Assembly: GCA_964472565.1 (NCBI GenBank)
Contig: CAYYNB010000031.1
Span: forward strand, 1 to 44,015
DNA from: DATAMF01 sp964472565
GTDB taxonomy: Bacteria > Chloroflexota > Anaerolineae > Aggregatilineales > Aggregatilineaceae
Length of the DNA: 44,015 nt
Direction of reading: 5' to 3'
A program made the translations under genes and the position numbers. Positions within the stretch are counted from its first letter, which is position 1. Every line of letters starts with the position of its first letter. The notes under the pieces were generated by a model. That model searched no databases. It worked only from the letters and a program-made list of their open reading frames with translations, and was not told the DNA's origin. Positions 9,122-17,367 of this stretch are shown piece after piece.

Positions 9122-9160
9122 CGCGGGCAACCGGGGGCAGAATGGGCAGCCTGCCCCGGT

Positions 9161-9454
9161 TTAGCCTAACTCGCACGGCGGTTCGGGCAGATTCTTTCCG
9201 GTGAGAAACATCAGCGGCCACAGCGCCGCCTCGCGCAGGCCCCATTCCTGGTAATAGCTGTCATCGGCCCCGCAGGTCTGCCCGATACTGACCACGCTGC
9301 CATACGTAAAGCCGCACATGCCCAGGTACAGCCCGACGATAAACAGCAGCAGACAGCCCGCCTGTCCACGTGGGCCCCAGCGGTTGCGCGCCCACACGAA
9401 CAGCACCCCGCCCAGCGCCACCGGCAGCACCAGACACGCGATTACACCGGACAA
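9161..9454 (-). CDS. small three-helix membrane protein, unknown function
   Basis: 97 residues with hydrophobic segments at ~3-20, 33-55 and 75-85, and a WARNRWGPRGQ loop after the first helix. The start is TTG at 9454: AAGGAG sits 8 nt upstream and no ATG or GTG is available in this frame. Two Cys (~60 and 94) could be extracytoplasmic. It follows the WD40 gene on the same strand, across the palindrome at 9473-9496. No family recognised. Confidence 0.6.
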   Translation of the reverse strand: MSGVIACLVLPVALGGVLFVWARNRWGPRGQAGCLLLFIVGLYLGMCGFTYGSVVSIGQTCGADDSYYQEWGLREAALWPLMFLTGKNLPEPPCELG

Positions 9455-9472
9455 AACACGTTCTCCTTAACC

Positions 9473-9496
9473 AGGGGCGATTCGTGAATCGCCCCT
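9473..9496. repeat. GGGGC...GCCCC palindrome, second copy
   Basis: AGGGGCGATTC pairs with GAATCGCCCCT around a central GT. It is the same design as the palindromes at 7-34, 18747-18770 and 21644-21671. It lies in the gap between the WD40 gene stop (9536) and the start of the small membrane gene (9454), immediately upstream of the latter's Shine-Dalgarno. Confidence 0.7.
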
Positions 9497-9535
9497 ACCC
9501 TTTCATCCGCATCCCCACTTGCGAGGGGGTCCAAT

Positions 9536-10567
9536 CTATTCACAACACGGCTTGGTATGGGATACCGGTATAGCGGGCAGATCCACCACCAGCGGCGCTA
9601 TCCCGTCGCCAATCGTGTAAATCAGTTGGCGGCCCTCCGCGCTGAACGACGCCGCATAGATGTAGTCGTCCGAAATGCTGACCGACTGTACGCGCTCCCC
9701 CGTGCTCAGATTCCATACCGCCAGGGTGCCGTCCGCGCTCACCGCCTGGAAATACTGTCCATCGGGACTGAACGCAATCGCACGGGGATACATATCCGGT
9801 CCAATCCACGAGTCGGTAATCTCGGTGGGGGCCAGGATCGGCGCATTATCGCTGACCCGCCAGACTTGGGCCAATCCATACCGGGTAGTGCCGCCCACCA
9901 TGGAACCATCCGGGGACCAGACGGCCTTCAACATGTGACGGGCACCAGAATTCTGTTCCCCATGCAGACTTTGGTCTCCCAGTTCCGTGATATGCTCCAG
10001 CGTTTGGCTGTCGGCAATCTGGATGAATCCGCCATTGGTTGGGAAAGCAATAGACTGCTTATCAGGACTCCACACCATATCCAGTACATAACCGCCTATC
10101 GATGCCGAGTAGAGTTCTGCTCCCGTATTGGCATCAAAACAGATCACAGCACTACTGGCTAAGGCGGCTATAATCTGGCTGTGATCCGTGTTCCAATCCA
10201 CATCCAGGACTCCTTGAAGCTGCCACATCAGCTCAATCGTCATGGTGTTGGCCCACGTCGCCACATCCCACTGCCGGATTGTTGCATCCGCGCTGCCTGT
10301 CAACAAGATCGTGCTGTCCTCATTCCAGGCAATCGGGAAAGCGGCGGCTGTATGTGCCGTGAGGGTATGCAGCAGCGTCTGTGTCGCTCGATCCCAAATC
10401 TCGACTTTTCCGCTTCCGTATGCGACGGCTATCATCTCGCCGTTCGGTGATAACACTAAGTTCTCCGGGGGATCGGCCTCATCCTGCTGCGCCGCCGTGA
10501 ACGGCACCTGACTCGCGATGACGATCACGCCAATCACGATCCCAATGATTCTGACACACCTCATCAT
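9536..10567 (-). CDS. secreted WD40-repeat beta-propeller protein
   Basis: 343 residues. The N-terminus has a signal peptide (hydrophobic ~6-24, VPFTAAQQ as the likely cleavage region). The rest is a series of WD40 repeats with endings such as KVEIWDRA, TIRQWDVA, LAQVWRVS and LAVWNLST, and openings of the type LSPNGE or FSPDGQY. About seven repeats can be counted, enough for one propeller. Such proteins act as protein-interaction platforms; the ligand is unknown. Its ATG overlaps the stop of the GNAT gene by ATGA (10564-10567), so the two are translationally coupled. The C-terminus ends in a Cys pair (KPCCE). Confidence 0.85.
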   Translation of the reverse strand: MMRCVRIIGIVIGVIVIASQVPFTAAQQDEADPPENLVLSPNGEMIAVAYGSGKVEIWDRATQTLLHTLTAHTAAAFPIAWNEDSTILLTGSADATIRQWDVATWANTMTIELMWQLQGVLDVDWNTDHSQIIAALASSAVICFDANTGAELYSASIGGYVLDMVWSPDKQSIAFPTNGGFIQIADSQTLEHITELGDQSLHGEQNSGARHMLKAVWSPDGSMVGGTTRYGLAQVWRVSDNAPILAPTEITDSWIGPDMYPRAIAFSPDGQYFQAVSADGTLAVWNLSTGERVQSVSISDDYIYAASFSAEGRQLIYTIGDGIAPLVVDLPAIPVSHTKPCCE

Positions 10568-11121
10568 GTTCCATCTTCGCTACTAGCGCGTCCCAACCAT
10601 TCATCTCGTAAAATCCCATAACACACCAGATCATGCCGCGCCCCGGCCCGCCAGACCGCGCCCCGCTCGACCCCCTCACGCACAAAGCCCACGCGCTCAT
10701 AGGCCCGGATCGCCTCGGTGTTATAGTCCATCACCGTCAGCCCGACCCGGTATAACCCCAACTCGTGGAATGCAAAGCCCAGCAGCAGATTCAGCGCCTC
10801 ACGCCCGTAACCTTTGCCGCGCTGCGCTGCATCCCCGATCCCAATCGCCATTTCGGCGGTCTGGTTGCGCCACTTGATGTTAAACAGCGCCACAAACCCG
10901 ATCAGTTGATCCGTGTCCAGCGTGCGGATATGAAAATACGCGCTGTTGGCCTCCAGCGCACTCCCCATATTGACATCAGCGGGCGACTGCGGCGCAATCG
11001 GATCATCATCCAGCATCCGCATATAATCCGCATCCTGTGACCAAACCGCCAGAATCTCCGCATCTTCGGGACGCGGTGCCGCCAATCGGAGCCGTTCCCC
11101 GGTGAACAAACGTGGAAACAT
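10564..11121 (-). CDS. GNAT N-acetyltransferase (RimJ/RimL-like)
   Basis: 185 residues. It starts with the RLFTGERLRLAAPRPED pattern of the RimJ/RimL branch. The acetyl-CoA-binding motif A is RGKGYGREAL (about 119-128), followed by the C-terminal YNTEAIRAYERVGFVREG stretch typical of this fold. The enzyme would acetylate an amine, possibly a protein N-terminus or small molecule; the substrate cannot be read from sequence. It lies downstream of murI across a 109-bp repeat and is coupled to the WD40 gene by a 4-bp overlap. Confidence 0.9.
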   Translation of the reverse strand: MFPRLFTGERLRLAAPRPEDAEILAVWSQDADYMRMLDDDPIAPQSPADVNMGSALEANSAYFHIRTLDTDQLIGFVALFNIKWRNQTAEMAIGIGDAAQRGKGYGREALNLLLGFAFHELGLYRVGLTVMDYNTEAIRAYERVGFVREGVERGAVWRAGARHDLVCYGILRDEWLGRASSEDGT

Positions 11122-11140
11122 GTTATCTCGCTTTCGTGTG

Positions 11141-11249
11141 CTTAGGCTGCGCCACTATTTTCTTTACCCCATCCCCCCTTACCCCTTCCCTCAGGGAAGG
11201 GGAGTCAAACCGGATGAATGGGATCATTATTTTCCTGAAACGGGCCTTA
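11141..11249 (-). repeat. ~110-bp hairpin repeat, copy A
   Basis: Read on the minus strand it begins TAAGGCCC, where TAA is the murI stop codon. It continues AAAATAATGATCCC, CCGGTTTGACT, then a hairpin (CCCCTTCCC / GGGAAGGGG, 11182-11202), and ends with GCGCAGCCTAAG at 11141. It fills almost the whole gap between murI and the GNAT gene. Copies B, C and D are at 16139-16217, 27539-27647 and 28578-28669. No coding content. Confidence 0.85.
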
Positions 11250-12086
11250 TCTCGCCCAGTCCAACTGCCCATTCGCCCACCGCACGCCGCGCACGTCCGC
11301 CGAGTCCGCGATCTGCGCACCGACCAGCGCCCCCAACACCCGCCGGAATGCGCCTATTTCGCCCGACGAGGTGTAGATCACATGCCCGGCATGATCGTCG
11401 GCCTGCCGCAGATCGTGGTCATCCAATACGCGCCCAACCTGCCGCGCTACTGCCGCGCTCGGATCGACAATCGTCACGCCCGGCCCGGCCACAGCCTGAA
11501 TGGTATCTTTCAAAAACGGGAAATGCGTGCAGCCCAACACCAGTTGATCCGCGCCCGCCGCCAGCATCGGGCCAATGCAGCGCCGCACCGCGTCATAAGC
11601 CGCCGCGCTGCGGGTATCGCCCGCTTCGGCCAGCAGCACCCATTCCGGGCACGCCTGTTTTTCGACCTGCACCCCGTGCGCGAACCGCCCGACCACACTG
11701 GCATACAGTTCGCCCTGAAACGTGGCCTGCGTCGCCAGCACACCGATCACCCCGGTTTGGGAATGTTCGGCGGCAGGTTTGACGGCGGGTTCCATGCCCA
11801 CAACCGGCATGTCGGGGAACAGATCGCGCACGGTATACAGCGCCGCCGCGCTCGCCGCGTTGCACGCCACCACGATCAGCTTGACATCCTGCGCCATCAG
11901 AAACCGCGCGATCCCTACCACAAACTTGCGCACCTGTTCAATTGTGCGCGGTCCATACGGCACATTAGCCTGATCGGCCACGTATAAAATATCTTCGTGT
12001 GGAAGCTGGGCGATCATCTCGCGCAGCACCGACAGCCCCCCAACACCTGAATCCAGTACGCCGATGGCGTGTTGTCTGCTCACCAT
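11247..12086 (-). CDS. murI: glutamate racemase
   Basis: 279-residue cytosolic enzyme that interconverts L- and D-glutamate for peptidoglycan synthesis. Family signatures are all present: GVLDSGVGGLSV (D12, S13), the first catalytic Cys C75 in VVACNAAS, and the second, C186, with H188 in LGCTHFPF. Length is normal. The ATG at 12086 is followed at once by GTG, and either could be used. The TAA stop (11249-11247) is also the first three bases of a dispersed repeat. Presence of murI fits a bacterium making D-Glu, with no assumption about cell-wall type. Confidence 0.96.
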   Translation of the reverse strand: MVSRQHAIGVLDSGVGGLSVLREMIAQLPHEDILYVADQANVPYGPRTIEQVRKFVVGIARFLMAQDVKLIVVACNAASAAALYTVRDLFPDMPVVGMEPAVKPAAEHSQTGVIGVLATQATFQGELYASVVGRFAHGVQVEKQACPEWVLLAEAGDTRSAAAYDAVRRCIGPMLAAGADQLVLGCTHFPFLKDTIQAVAGPGVTIVDPSAAVARQVGRVLDDHDLRQADDHAGHVIYTSSGEIGAFRRVLGALVGAQIADSADVRGVRWANGQLDWAR

Positions 12087-12151
12087 TCTGCCGTGTCCAT
12101 TCCAGTCACTCAGTCAATCCAGGTTCTAATTCTGGCTCTGGTTTTAGCATT

Positions 12152-12192
12152 TAACAACTAAAACCCCTCTCCAATCATGTTTGAAGAGGGGT
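12152..12192 (-). terminator. intrinsic terminator of the Ser/Thr kinase gene
   Basis: On the minus strand ACCCCTCT (12192-12185) pairs with AGAGGGGT (12170-12163), and the stem is followed by TTTTAGTTGTTAAA. It lies ~37 nt past the kinase stop at 12229 and upstream of murI, separating the two minus-strand units. Confidence 0.7.
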
Positions 12193-12228
12193 ATCAAGAT
12201 GAAATTCGCAGGGGCTGCCCGGTGCCTA

Positions 12229-14028
12229 TCAGCGTTTGATCCGGTAGCCTTTTTCGCGAACCACCTGCGCGATCTTGCTCGCCCGCAGCCATTTTCGCTG
12301 GCGGCCCAACCCGCCCATTGCCCGCTGCGGAATCCAGCCGAGGAAATACACCGACTCGACTCCGGCGGCTTCCAGCCAGAGGTATTCTTCGGACATCGAA
12401 AAGCGGGTGATCGTGTCCCACAGCGCGGTATTGATGTCGCTGCGATGCGGCCTGCCATCGGGGTCCACGGGCAGAATGAACACGCGGCGCGGCGTGAAGG
12501 CCACGTAATAATGCCCGATTTTGCCCTTCCACGTCCGCCACGCCAGCACAATCAGATAAATCCAGATCACCGTGCTGATCAGGCCGATAATGCCCAGCCC
12601 GAACAAGCTGCCGAACAGACTGCCGAAAACCGACAGCGCCAGCCCTGCCAGAATCAAGCGCCGCACCGTGCGCCAGTCGGCGGTGCCGCGCACATGTAGC
12701 ACACCCGACAGCGCTTCATCCGCCGCCAGCAGTTCCGCCACTTCGCGGATCGCTTCGGCATCTTCCGGCACTTTCCATTCGCCGGACCCGATCTCTTTTT
12801 CGCTCAGCTTGACTTCAACCGGTTCCACCGCCGCCGCTTCATCTGCCGGTTCCATAAAACCCGGAATCGTCAGCCGTTCGACTTTGCCATGAACCCAATC
12901 CAGCGTATGTTTGACCAGCGGGGGCGTCGCGGGCGGCAGTTCAAAAGAGGATGGATCGTGCGGTTTGCGCGGCGGCAGCGGGGTGCCTTCGGGAATTTCA
13001 TATTCACCCATCGGCAGCGCCTCATTTTTCCGTTTTTCGCCGGGAACCGGAATCGGCGGGATCGTCGGCGCATGCGGCGGCACAGGCATCCCCGGAATCC
13101 GCCGCAGTATCTGATCTTCCGCTTCGAGCTGCGTCCGTGCGCCCGTATCTACGGGGCGCGTCGCTACGGTTGGCGGTGGAGATGCAGGCAGATCGACACC
13201 CTGAACCGCGGAAATGAACTGTTTTGCCAGTTCACCCGCCGACTGAAAGCGATCATCCGCTTCTTTTTCCAGCGCGGTCAGCACCACCTGTGCGACGGCT
13301 TCCGGCAGTTCGGGCCGGAACTCGCGCGGCGATGTGGGGATTTCGTTCAGATGATGGTACATCAGCGAAAAGGGCGTATCGTTCGCCTCAAACGGCTGCG
13401 TACCCACCACCATCTCGTACAGAATCACGCCCAGCGCGTACACATCCGTCCGCGCATCGACGTTCTGGCCGCGCCACTGTTCCGGGGCCATATACGCCGG
13501 TGTGCCCAGCACCGTGCCCGACGCGGTGAGGTGTGAGGACGAAGCCGCAATTTTGGCTAACCCAAAGTCCATCATATAGATGTTGTTATATTCATCGATC
13601 AAAATGTTATTGGGCTTTAAATCGCGGTGAATCACGCCGTGCAGATGCGCATAATCGAGCGCCTCAGCGATCTGGGTCACAAAATGCGCCGCCTCGCTGA
13701 GGGACAGCGCCCCGCCCTGCATCCGGCTGTGCAGCGTTTCGCCTTCCACCAGCCGCATCGCCAGATAAAACACATCGCCTTCGTGCCCAAAATTGAACAC
13801 CGGCAGAATACGCGGGTGCTGCAAGTTCGCTATCGTCTGGGCTTCGCGTTCAAAACGCGCCACAAACTGCGGATCTTCGGCCAGTTCCGCGCTCATCACT
13901 TTGATCGCCACGTCGCGGTTCATATTGGCCTGACGCGCCCGGTACACCGTCGCCATGCCGCCGCGTCCCAGCCGTTCGATGATCTCGTAATTCCCAATCG
14001 TTTTAGCAATCAGGGGATCGCTGCTCAT
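12229..14028 (-). CDS. membrane Ser/Thr protein kinase (PknB-like) with C-terminal membrane domain
   Basis: 599 residues. The N-terminal Hanks-type kinase domain (~14-272) is complete: glycine loop GRGGMATVY (21-29), K43 in VAIKVM, catalytic loop HRDLKPNN (134-141, D136), DFG (154-156) and APEQW (181-185). A Pro-rich linker (~280-380) and an acidic helix region follow. Two hydrophobic helices lie at ~457-478 and 480-498. The last 100 residues have the look of a bacterial PH-like domain (YYVAFTPRRVFILPVD). Unlike PknB, no PASTA repeats are present, so peptidoglycan sensing by the usual route is unlikely. The start at 14028 gives a normal N-terminus. The gene has its own terminator at 12152-12192. 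Confidence 0.93.
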   Translation of the reverse strand: MSSDPLIAKTIGNYEIIERLGRGGMATVYRARQANMNRDVAIKVMSAELAEDPQFVARFEREAQTIANLQHPRILPVFNFGHEGDVFYLAMRLVEGETLHSRMQGGALSLSEAAHFVTQIAEALDYAHLHGVIHRDLKPNNILIDEYNNIYMMDFGLAKIAASSSHLTASGTVLGTPAYMAPEQWRGQNVDARTDVYALGVILYEMVVGTQPFEANDTPFSLMYHHLNEIPTSPREFRPELPEAVAQVVLTALEKEADDRFQSAGELAKQFISAVQGVDLPASPPPTVATRPVDTGARTQLEAEDQILRRIPGMPVPPHAPTIPPIPVPGEKRKNEALPMGEYEIPEGTPLPPRKPHDPSSFELPPATPPLVKHTLDWVHGKVERLTIPGFMEPADEAAAVEPVEVKLSEKEIGSGEWKVPEDAEAIREVAELLAADEALSGVLHVRGTADWRTVRRLILAGLALSVFGSLFGSLFGLGIIGLISTVIWIYLIVLAWRTWKGKIGHYYVAFTPRRVFILPVDPDGRPHRSDINTALWDTITRFSMSEEYLWLEAAGVESVYFLGWIPQRAMGGLGRQRKWLRASKIAQVVREKGYRIKR

Positions 14029-14083
14029 GCCCCATCATCCTTTTAGTTTACGCTGTCCTCTATAGTTTACGTGCCAGCGCGAA

Positions 14084-14632
14084 TTAAGTCGCGTGATCGT
14101 GCAAATATTGGGCCGCTAACAGCAGTCCGGCTATCGTTTTGCCATCCTGAATCGTGCCCGCGAGCACCATTTGCACGGCGTCCGGCAGGGGCATAGTGAC
14201 ATTCTCCAGAAATTCATCGGCGTCTTCTTCCAGCCGCGACTCTTCCAGGTCCGTCGCCAGAAACAGGTGGATAAATTCGCTGGTATAACCCGGCGCGGTG
14301 AATTCCCCGCCCAACCGGACAAGCTTCCCCGGCTTCTGCCCGGCCTCTTCCTGAAGTTCGCGCGCGGCGGCTTCCAGCGGTTCTTCACCGGGGTTCAGCG
14401 TCCCCGCCGGAATTTCGAGCATCACCCGGCCCGCCGCCACCCGGTACTGCCGCACCAGTACCACGTCACCATTCGCCAGCAGCGGCACCATCGCCACCGC
14501 GCCCGGATGCCGCACCACTTCACGCGGGGCGGTGGTTCCGTCCGGCAGCCGCACCGTTTCCAGGTACAGCTTGACCAGTTTCCCCTCATACAGGGGTTTC
14601 GTATCGAGAATCCGCTCGTCTAAGTCCGTCAT
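14084..14632 (-). CDS. Nudix hydrolase, ADP-ribose pyrophosphatase type
   Basis: 182 residues. The Nudix box is complete: G77, E83, then RELQEEAG (91-98), fitting GX5EX7REUXEEXGU. The MLEIPAGTLNPGE context and overall length match the ADP-ribose/NDP-sugar pyrophosphatase group, which hydrolyses ADP-ribose to AMP and ribose-5-phosphate. The ATG at 14632 is preferred over the TTG at 14659, which lies in the sequence right after the LysM-gene terminator; the Shine-Dalgarno is weak for both. It lies between the LysM lipoprotein gene and the kinase on the same strand, separated from LysM by a terminator. Confidence 0.92.
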   Translation of the reverse strand: MTDLDERILDTKPLYEGKLVKLYLETVRLPDGTTAPREVVRHPGAVAMVPLLANGDVVLVRQYRVAAGRVMLEIPAGTLNPGEEPLEAAARELQEEAGQKPGKLVRLGGEFTAPGYTSEFIHLFLATDLEESRLEEDADEFLENVTMPLPDAVQMVLAGTIQDGKTIAGLLLAAQYLHDHAT

Positions 14633-14659
14633 CTTCGAATTGTCCCGCTTCCGTATCAA

Positions 14660-14697
14660 TCAAAAGAGGAGCGACCCTCTCGTTTGAGAGCCGCTCC
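14660..14697 (-). terminator. intrinsic terminator of the LysM gene
   Basis: On the minus strand GGAGCGGCTCTC and GAGAGGGTCGCTCC form a long stem with one internal mismatch region and a 4-nt loop (AAAC), followed by TCTTTTGATT. It starts ~27 nt after the stop of the LysM lipoprotein gene. Confidence 0.75.
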
Positions 14698-14723
14698 CCA
14701 TCCATCTCAGCTCAAAATCCGGC

Positions 14724-16034
14724 TTAACCCGCCGTCATCCCGGCGGTGGGCATCGGCGTGATCGTGGCGGCGGCGGGAACGGTAGACGCCGGAATATACA
14801 GCGTTTGTCCCGCGTAGATCGTGTTGATGGTCGAGGGTGTCAGGCCGTTCGCCACCATCAGATCGTACAGGCTCACGTTGAAGCGGATCGAAATCCGGTA
14901 CAGCGTGTCGCCGGGTTCGACCATATAGGTTTGCGGCCCGCTGCCGGTCACAGCAGCCCCACCCTGCCCGGTGCCCACTGTGGGCTGCGGCGTGGGAGTC
15001 GCGGGAACCTGGCACGGAATTTTCAGGCTGTCACCGGCGCGAATCAGGTCAGGATTGACAATGTTATTCATCGTCGCGATCTGCTGCACGGTAACGCCGT
15101 AAGTCAGCGCGATCCGGCTCAGTGTATCGCCGGGCGCGATCAGGTACGTGTTGCACTGGCCGACGGCCGTTGGCGTAATACCGGGGCCAATCGTCGGGGC
15201 CAGCGTCGCCGGCTGCATCATGCCGCCGGGGGTAAAGGTCGGCTGGCCGGGCGGGGCAAGCTGCGTGCCGAGTGTCGCGGCAGCGTTCGCCGTCGCCTGG
15301 AAAACCAGCGCGGTTGCCGTCGCCTGCGGCGGGCTGATCGTCGCGACCTGTCCCACCGCCTGGGGCGTATCAGACGGGATGATAGCCGCTTGCGTCTGTT
15401 CCGGCTGCGGAATCGCTTCCTGCGGCTGGACGGCTTGCGGCGGCGCATAGAGCGTAAAAGTGGCCGAGGGTTGCAGCGGCTGGTACACCAGCGGCGTGAT
15501 CGTCGGTGTAAAACCAACGGTAGGCGTGCTGGTCGGCAGCACGGGCGTATTGGTCGGCCAGGGTGTCGAGGTCGCCGCAGGCGGGAACGTGCTGGTCGGC
15601 GTCTTCGTCAGCGTAGGCGGCGGCACATAGGGCGTATTGGTCGCCCCCTGTGGCAAGACCGCGGCCTGCTGCGGCGTATACGTCGGAAGCATCCCACCCT
15701 GCCCGGAATTATCGGTGGTCGGCTGGAAGGTGGCGCGGTTGGTCGGCGTATACGTCGGGAACGGCGTAAAAATGGTGGGCGATGGTGTAATTAGTCCCAC
15801 TTCTTCCGTCACCACCGGCATATCGGTTATCGTCTCTTCAGTCGGCATGAAAGTTGCTTCAGTCGGTACCTGAGCAACTTCGTTCCCTTCAGGCGTAAAC
15901 GTGGCCGGAAAAGCCGCCGTTGTTACATTTACATTTTTCGGCGTCGGGTCCAACTGGCTGCCCGCCGACTGGTAACAGCCGGACAGCGCCAACCCCAACA
16001 CCAGCATGGTTACAAAGTATATCCTGGTCCGCAT
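14724..16034 (-). CDS. LysM-domain lipoprotein with long Thr/Pro linker
   Basis: 436 residues. A lipoprotein signal peptide ends in the lipobox LALSGC (C20), so it is probably anchored on the outer face of a membrane. Residues ~30-290 are a low-complexity Thr/Pro/Gln/Ala stalk with many TPT repeats. Two LysM domains follow, at ~294-341 (TYLIAPGDTLSRIAL) and ~369-417 (TYMVEPGDTLYRIS), and bind GlcNAc-containing glycans in this family. No catalytic domain is seen, so it is likely a cell-wall tether. The ATG at 16034 is chosen because AGGAG is 9 nt upstream; the GTG two codons earlier is too close to it. Confidence 0.9.
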   Translation of the reverse strand: MRTRIYFVTMLVLGLALSGCYQSAGSQLDPTPKNVNVTTAAFPATFTPEGNEVAQVPTEATFMPTEETITDMPVVTEEVGLITPSPTIFTPFPTYTPTNRATFQPTTDNSGQGGMLPTYTPQQAAVLPQGATNTPYVPPPTLTKTPTSTFPPAATSTPWPTNTPVLPTSTPTVGFTPTITPLVYQPLQPSATFTLYAPPQAVQPQEAIPQPEQTQAAIIPSDTPQAVGQVATISPPQATATALVFQATANAAATLGTQLAPPGQPTFTPGGMMQPATLAPTIGPGITPTAVGQCNTYLIAPGDTLSRIALTYGVTVQQIATMNNIVNPDLIRAGDSLKIPCQVPATPTPQPTVGTGQGGAAVTGSGPQTYMVEPGDTLYRISIRFNVSLYDLMVANGLTPSTINTIYAGQTLYIPASTVPAAATITPMPTAGMTAG

Positions 16035-16138
16035 CGACACTCTCTCCTGGGGTTGCTCTGCGCGTCCCTAACCCCGCTTGCAGTTTACCATTACTCCCTA
16101 CTCCGCACAAGCCAGCGAACAGTACTAGAATGGTTTAT

Positions 16139-16217
16139 TTAGGCTGCGCCCATATTTTCTTTACCTTACCCCTTCCCTGAGGGAAGGGGAGTCAAACCGG
16201 ATGAAGGGATAGCCTTA
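16139..16217 (-). repeat. ~110-bp hairpin repeat, copy B (internally shortened)
   Basis: Begins (minus strand) TAAGGCTATCCC, whose TAA is the stop codon of the aldo/keto reductase gene. It then has CCGGTTTGACT, the perfect CCCCTTCCC/GGGAAGGGG hairpin, and ends GGGCGCAGCCTAA. It lacks about 25 bp of the left arm seen in copies A, C and D. It lies between the aldo/keto reductase and the LysM gene. Confidence 0.8.
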
Positions 16218-17207
16218 TTCAAGATACCCGTGCGCGCTGGCATCCGTTGAATAGCGCAGGCCCTGCACCACCTTCGACAAGTCATTCAGCCGCGCGATCT
16301 CGTCCGCGCGCAGGGTAATGCCGTCTGCCGCCACGTTTTGCTCTAAATATTTGCGCCGCCGCGTTCCCGGAATCGTGACCAGTTCTTCGCCCTGCGCCAA
16401 CACCCACGCCAGCGCGACCTGCGCCGGGGTGATGCCTTTCTCGGCGGCCAGCGCTTCGATCTGGCGCACCATGGCCAGGTTGTGTTCAAAGTTTTCGCCC
16501 TGGAAACGCGGATTCTCCCGCCGCCAATCACTTTCGGCCAGATCGTCGATCTTTTTGATCGCCCCGGTCAAAAAGCCGCGTCCCAACGGGCTGTACGAGA
16601 CAAACGTGATGCCCAGTTCGCGGCACACATCCAGAATCTCGTCTTCCGGCTGGCGCGTCCACAGCGAATATTCCGTTTGCAGCGCCGAGATCGGATGCAC
16701 CGCATTCGCCCGGCGGATCGTGGGGCCGGATGCTTCCGACAGCCCCAGGAAGCGCACCTTCCCCGCCTGGACCAGTTCTGCCATCGCGCCCACCGTATCC
16801 TCAATCGGCGTCTTCGGGTCAACGCGGTGCTGGTAGTACAGATCGATGTGATCCACGCCCAGGCGCTTCAGGCTGTTGTCACACGCTTGTTTGACATAGT
16901 CCGGCGTGCCCGAAAGACCGCGTCCTTCGCCCGTTTCAGGATCGCGCACAAAGCCGAATTTGGTCGCAATGATCACCTGATCGCGCCGCCCGGTGTCAAT
17001 GATCGCCTTTTTGAGCAGGCGTTCGTTGTGCCCATTGCCGTACAAATCCGCCGTATCCAGAAAATTCACGCCGATCTCAATCGCGTGGTGCAGCGTAGCA
17101 ATCGACTCGCTTTCGTCGGATGGTCCATAAAATTCCGACATGCCCATACAGCCCAACCCAATCCGCGACACGTGCAGATCGCTGTGTCCCAATTGAACAT
17201 GTTTCAT
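16215..17207 (-). CDS. aldo/keto reductase
   Basis: 330-residue NADPH-dependent oxidoreductase of the AKR TIM-barrel fold. The catalytic tetrad is visible: D51 and Y56 in FLDTADLYG, K83 in ATKFG and H127 in YYQHRVD. The sequence pattern (LGLGCMGMSEFYG at the start, GRGFLTG, and RRRKYLEQN in the cofactor-binding C-terminus) matches the AKR13/YakC-like group of quinone or aldehyde reductases. Substrate unknown. AGGAGG lies 8 nt before the ATG at 17207. It is divergent from the ABC transporter operon (start 17368), with 160 bp between them. Its TAA stop is the first base triplet of repeat copy B. Confidence 0.95.
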   Translation of the reverse strand: MKHVQLGHSDLHVSRIGLGCMGMSEFYGPSDESESIATLHHAIEIGVNFLDTADLYGNGHNERLLKKAIIDTGRRDQVIIATKFGFVRDPETGEGRGLSGTPDYVKQACDNSLKRLGVDHIDLYYQHRVDPKTPIEDTVGAMAELVQAGKVRFLGLSEASGPTIRRANAVHPISALQTEYSLWTRQPEDEILDVCRELGITFVSYSPLGRGFLTGAIKKIDDLAESDWRRENPRFQGENFEHNLAMVRQIEALAAEKGITPAQVALAWVLAQGEELVTIPGTRRRKYLEQNVAADGITLRADEIARLNDLSKVVQGLRYSTDASAHGYLE

Positions 17208-17367
17208 CGTCTGTTTTCCTCCTCAACCGAATAGAATACTCCATTATGATCGACATTGGCCGCCTCAACCACTTCGCGTTTTGCGAATCTATCGTTAAAC
17301 TCTCTTTAGCAGTGCTTTAACCTTTCCAAGTTAATGTTTTTAGTCGGCACACCTCAAAGGAGAAAAT

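Noticed and set aside
14805..15794. 329-codon plus-strand open frame in the LysM gene
   Set aside because: The Arg/Gly-rich product is the antisense reading of the Thr/Pro stalk of the LysM lipoprotein.
17273..17287. LacI-type operator TTCGC-GTTTT-GCGAA upstream of the ABC operon
   Set aside because: The arms are only 5 bp and the centre lacks the CG step usual for LacI-family operators; this can occur by chance.
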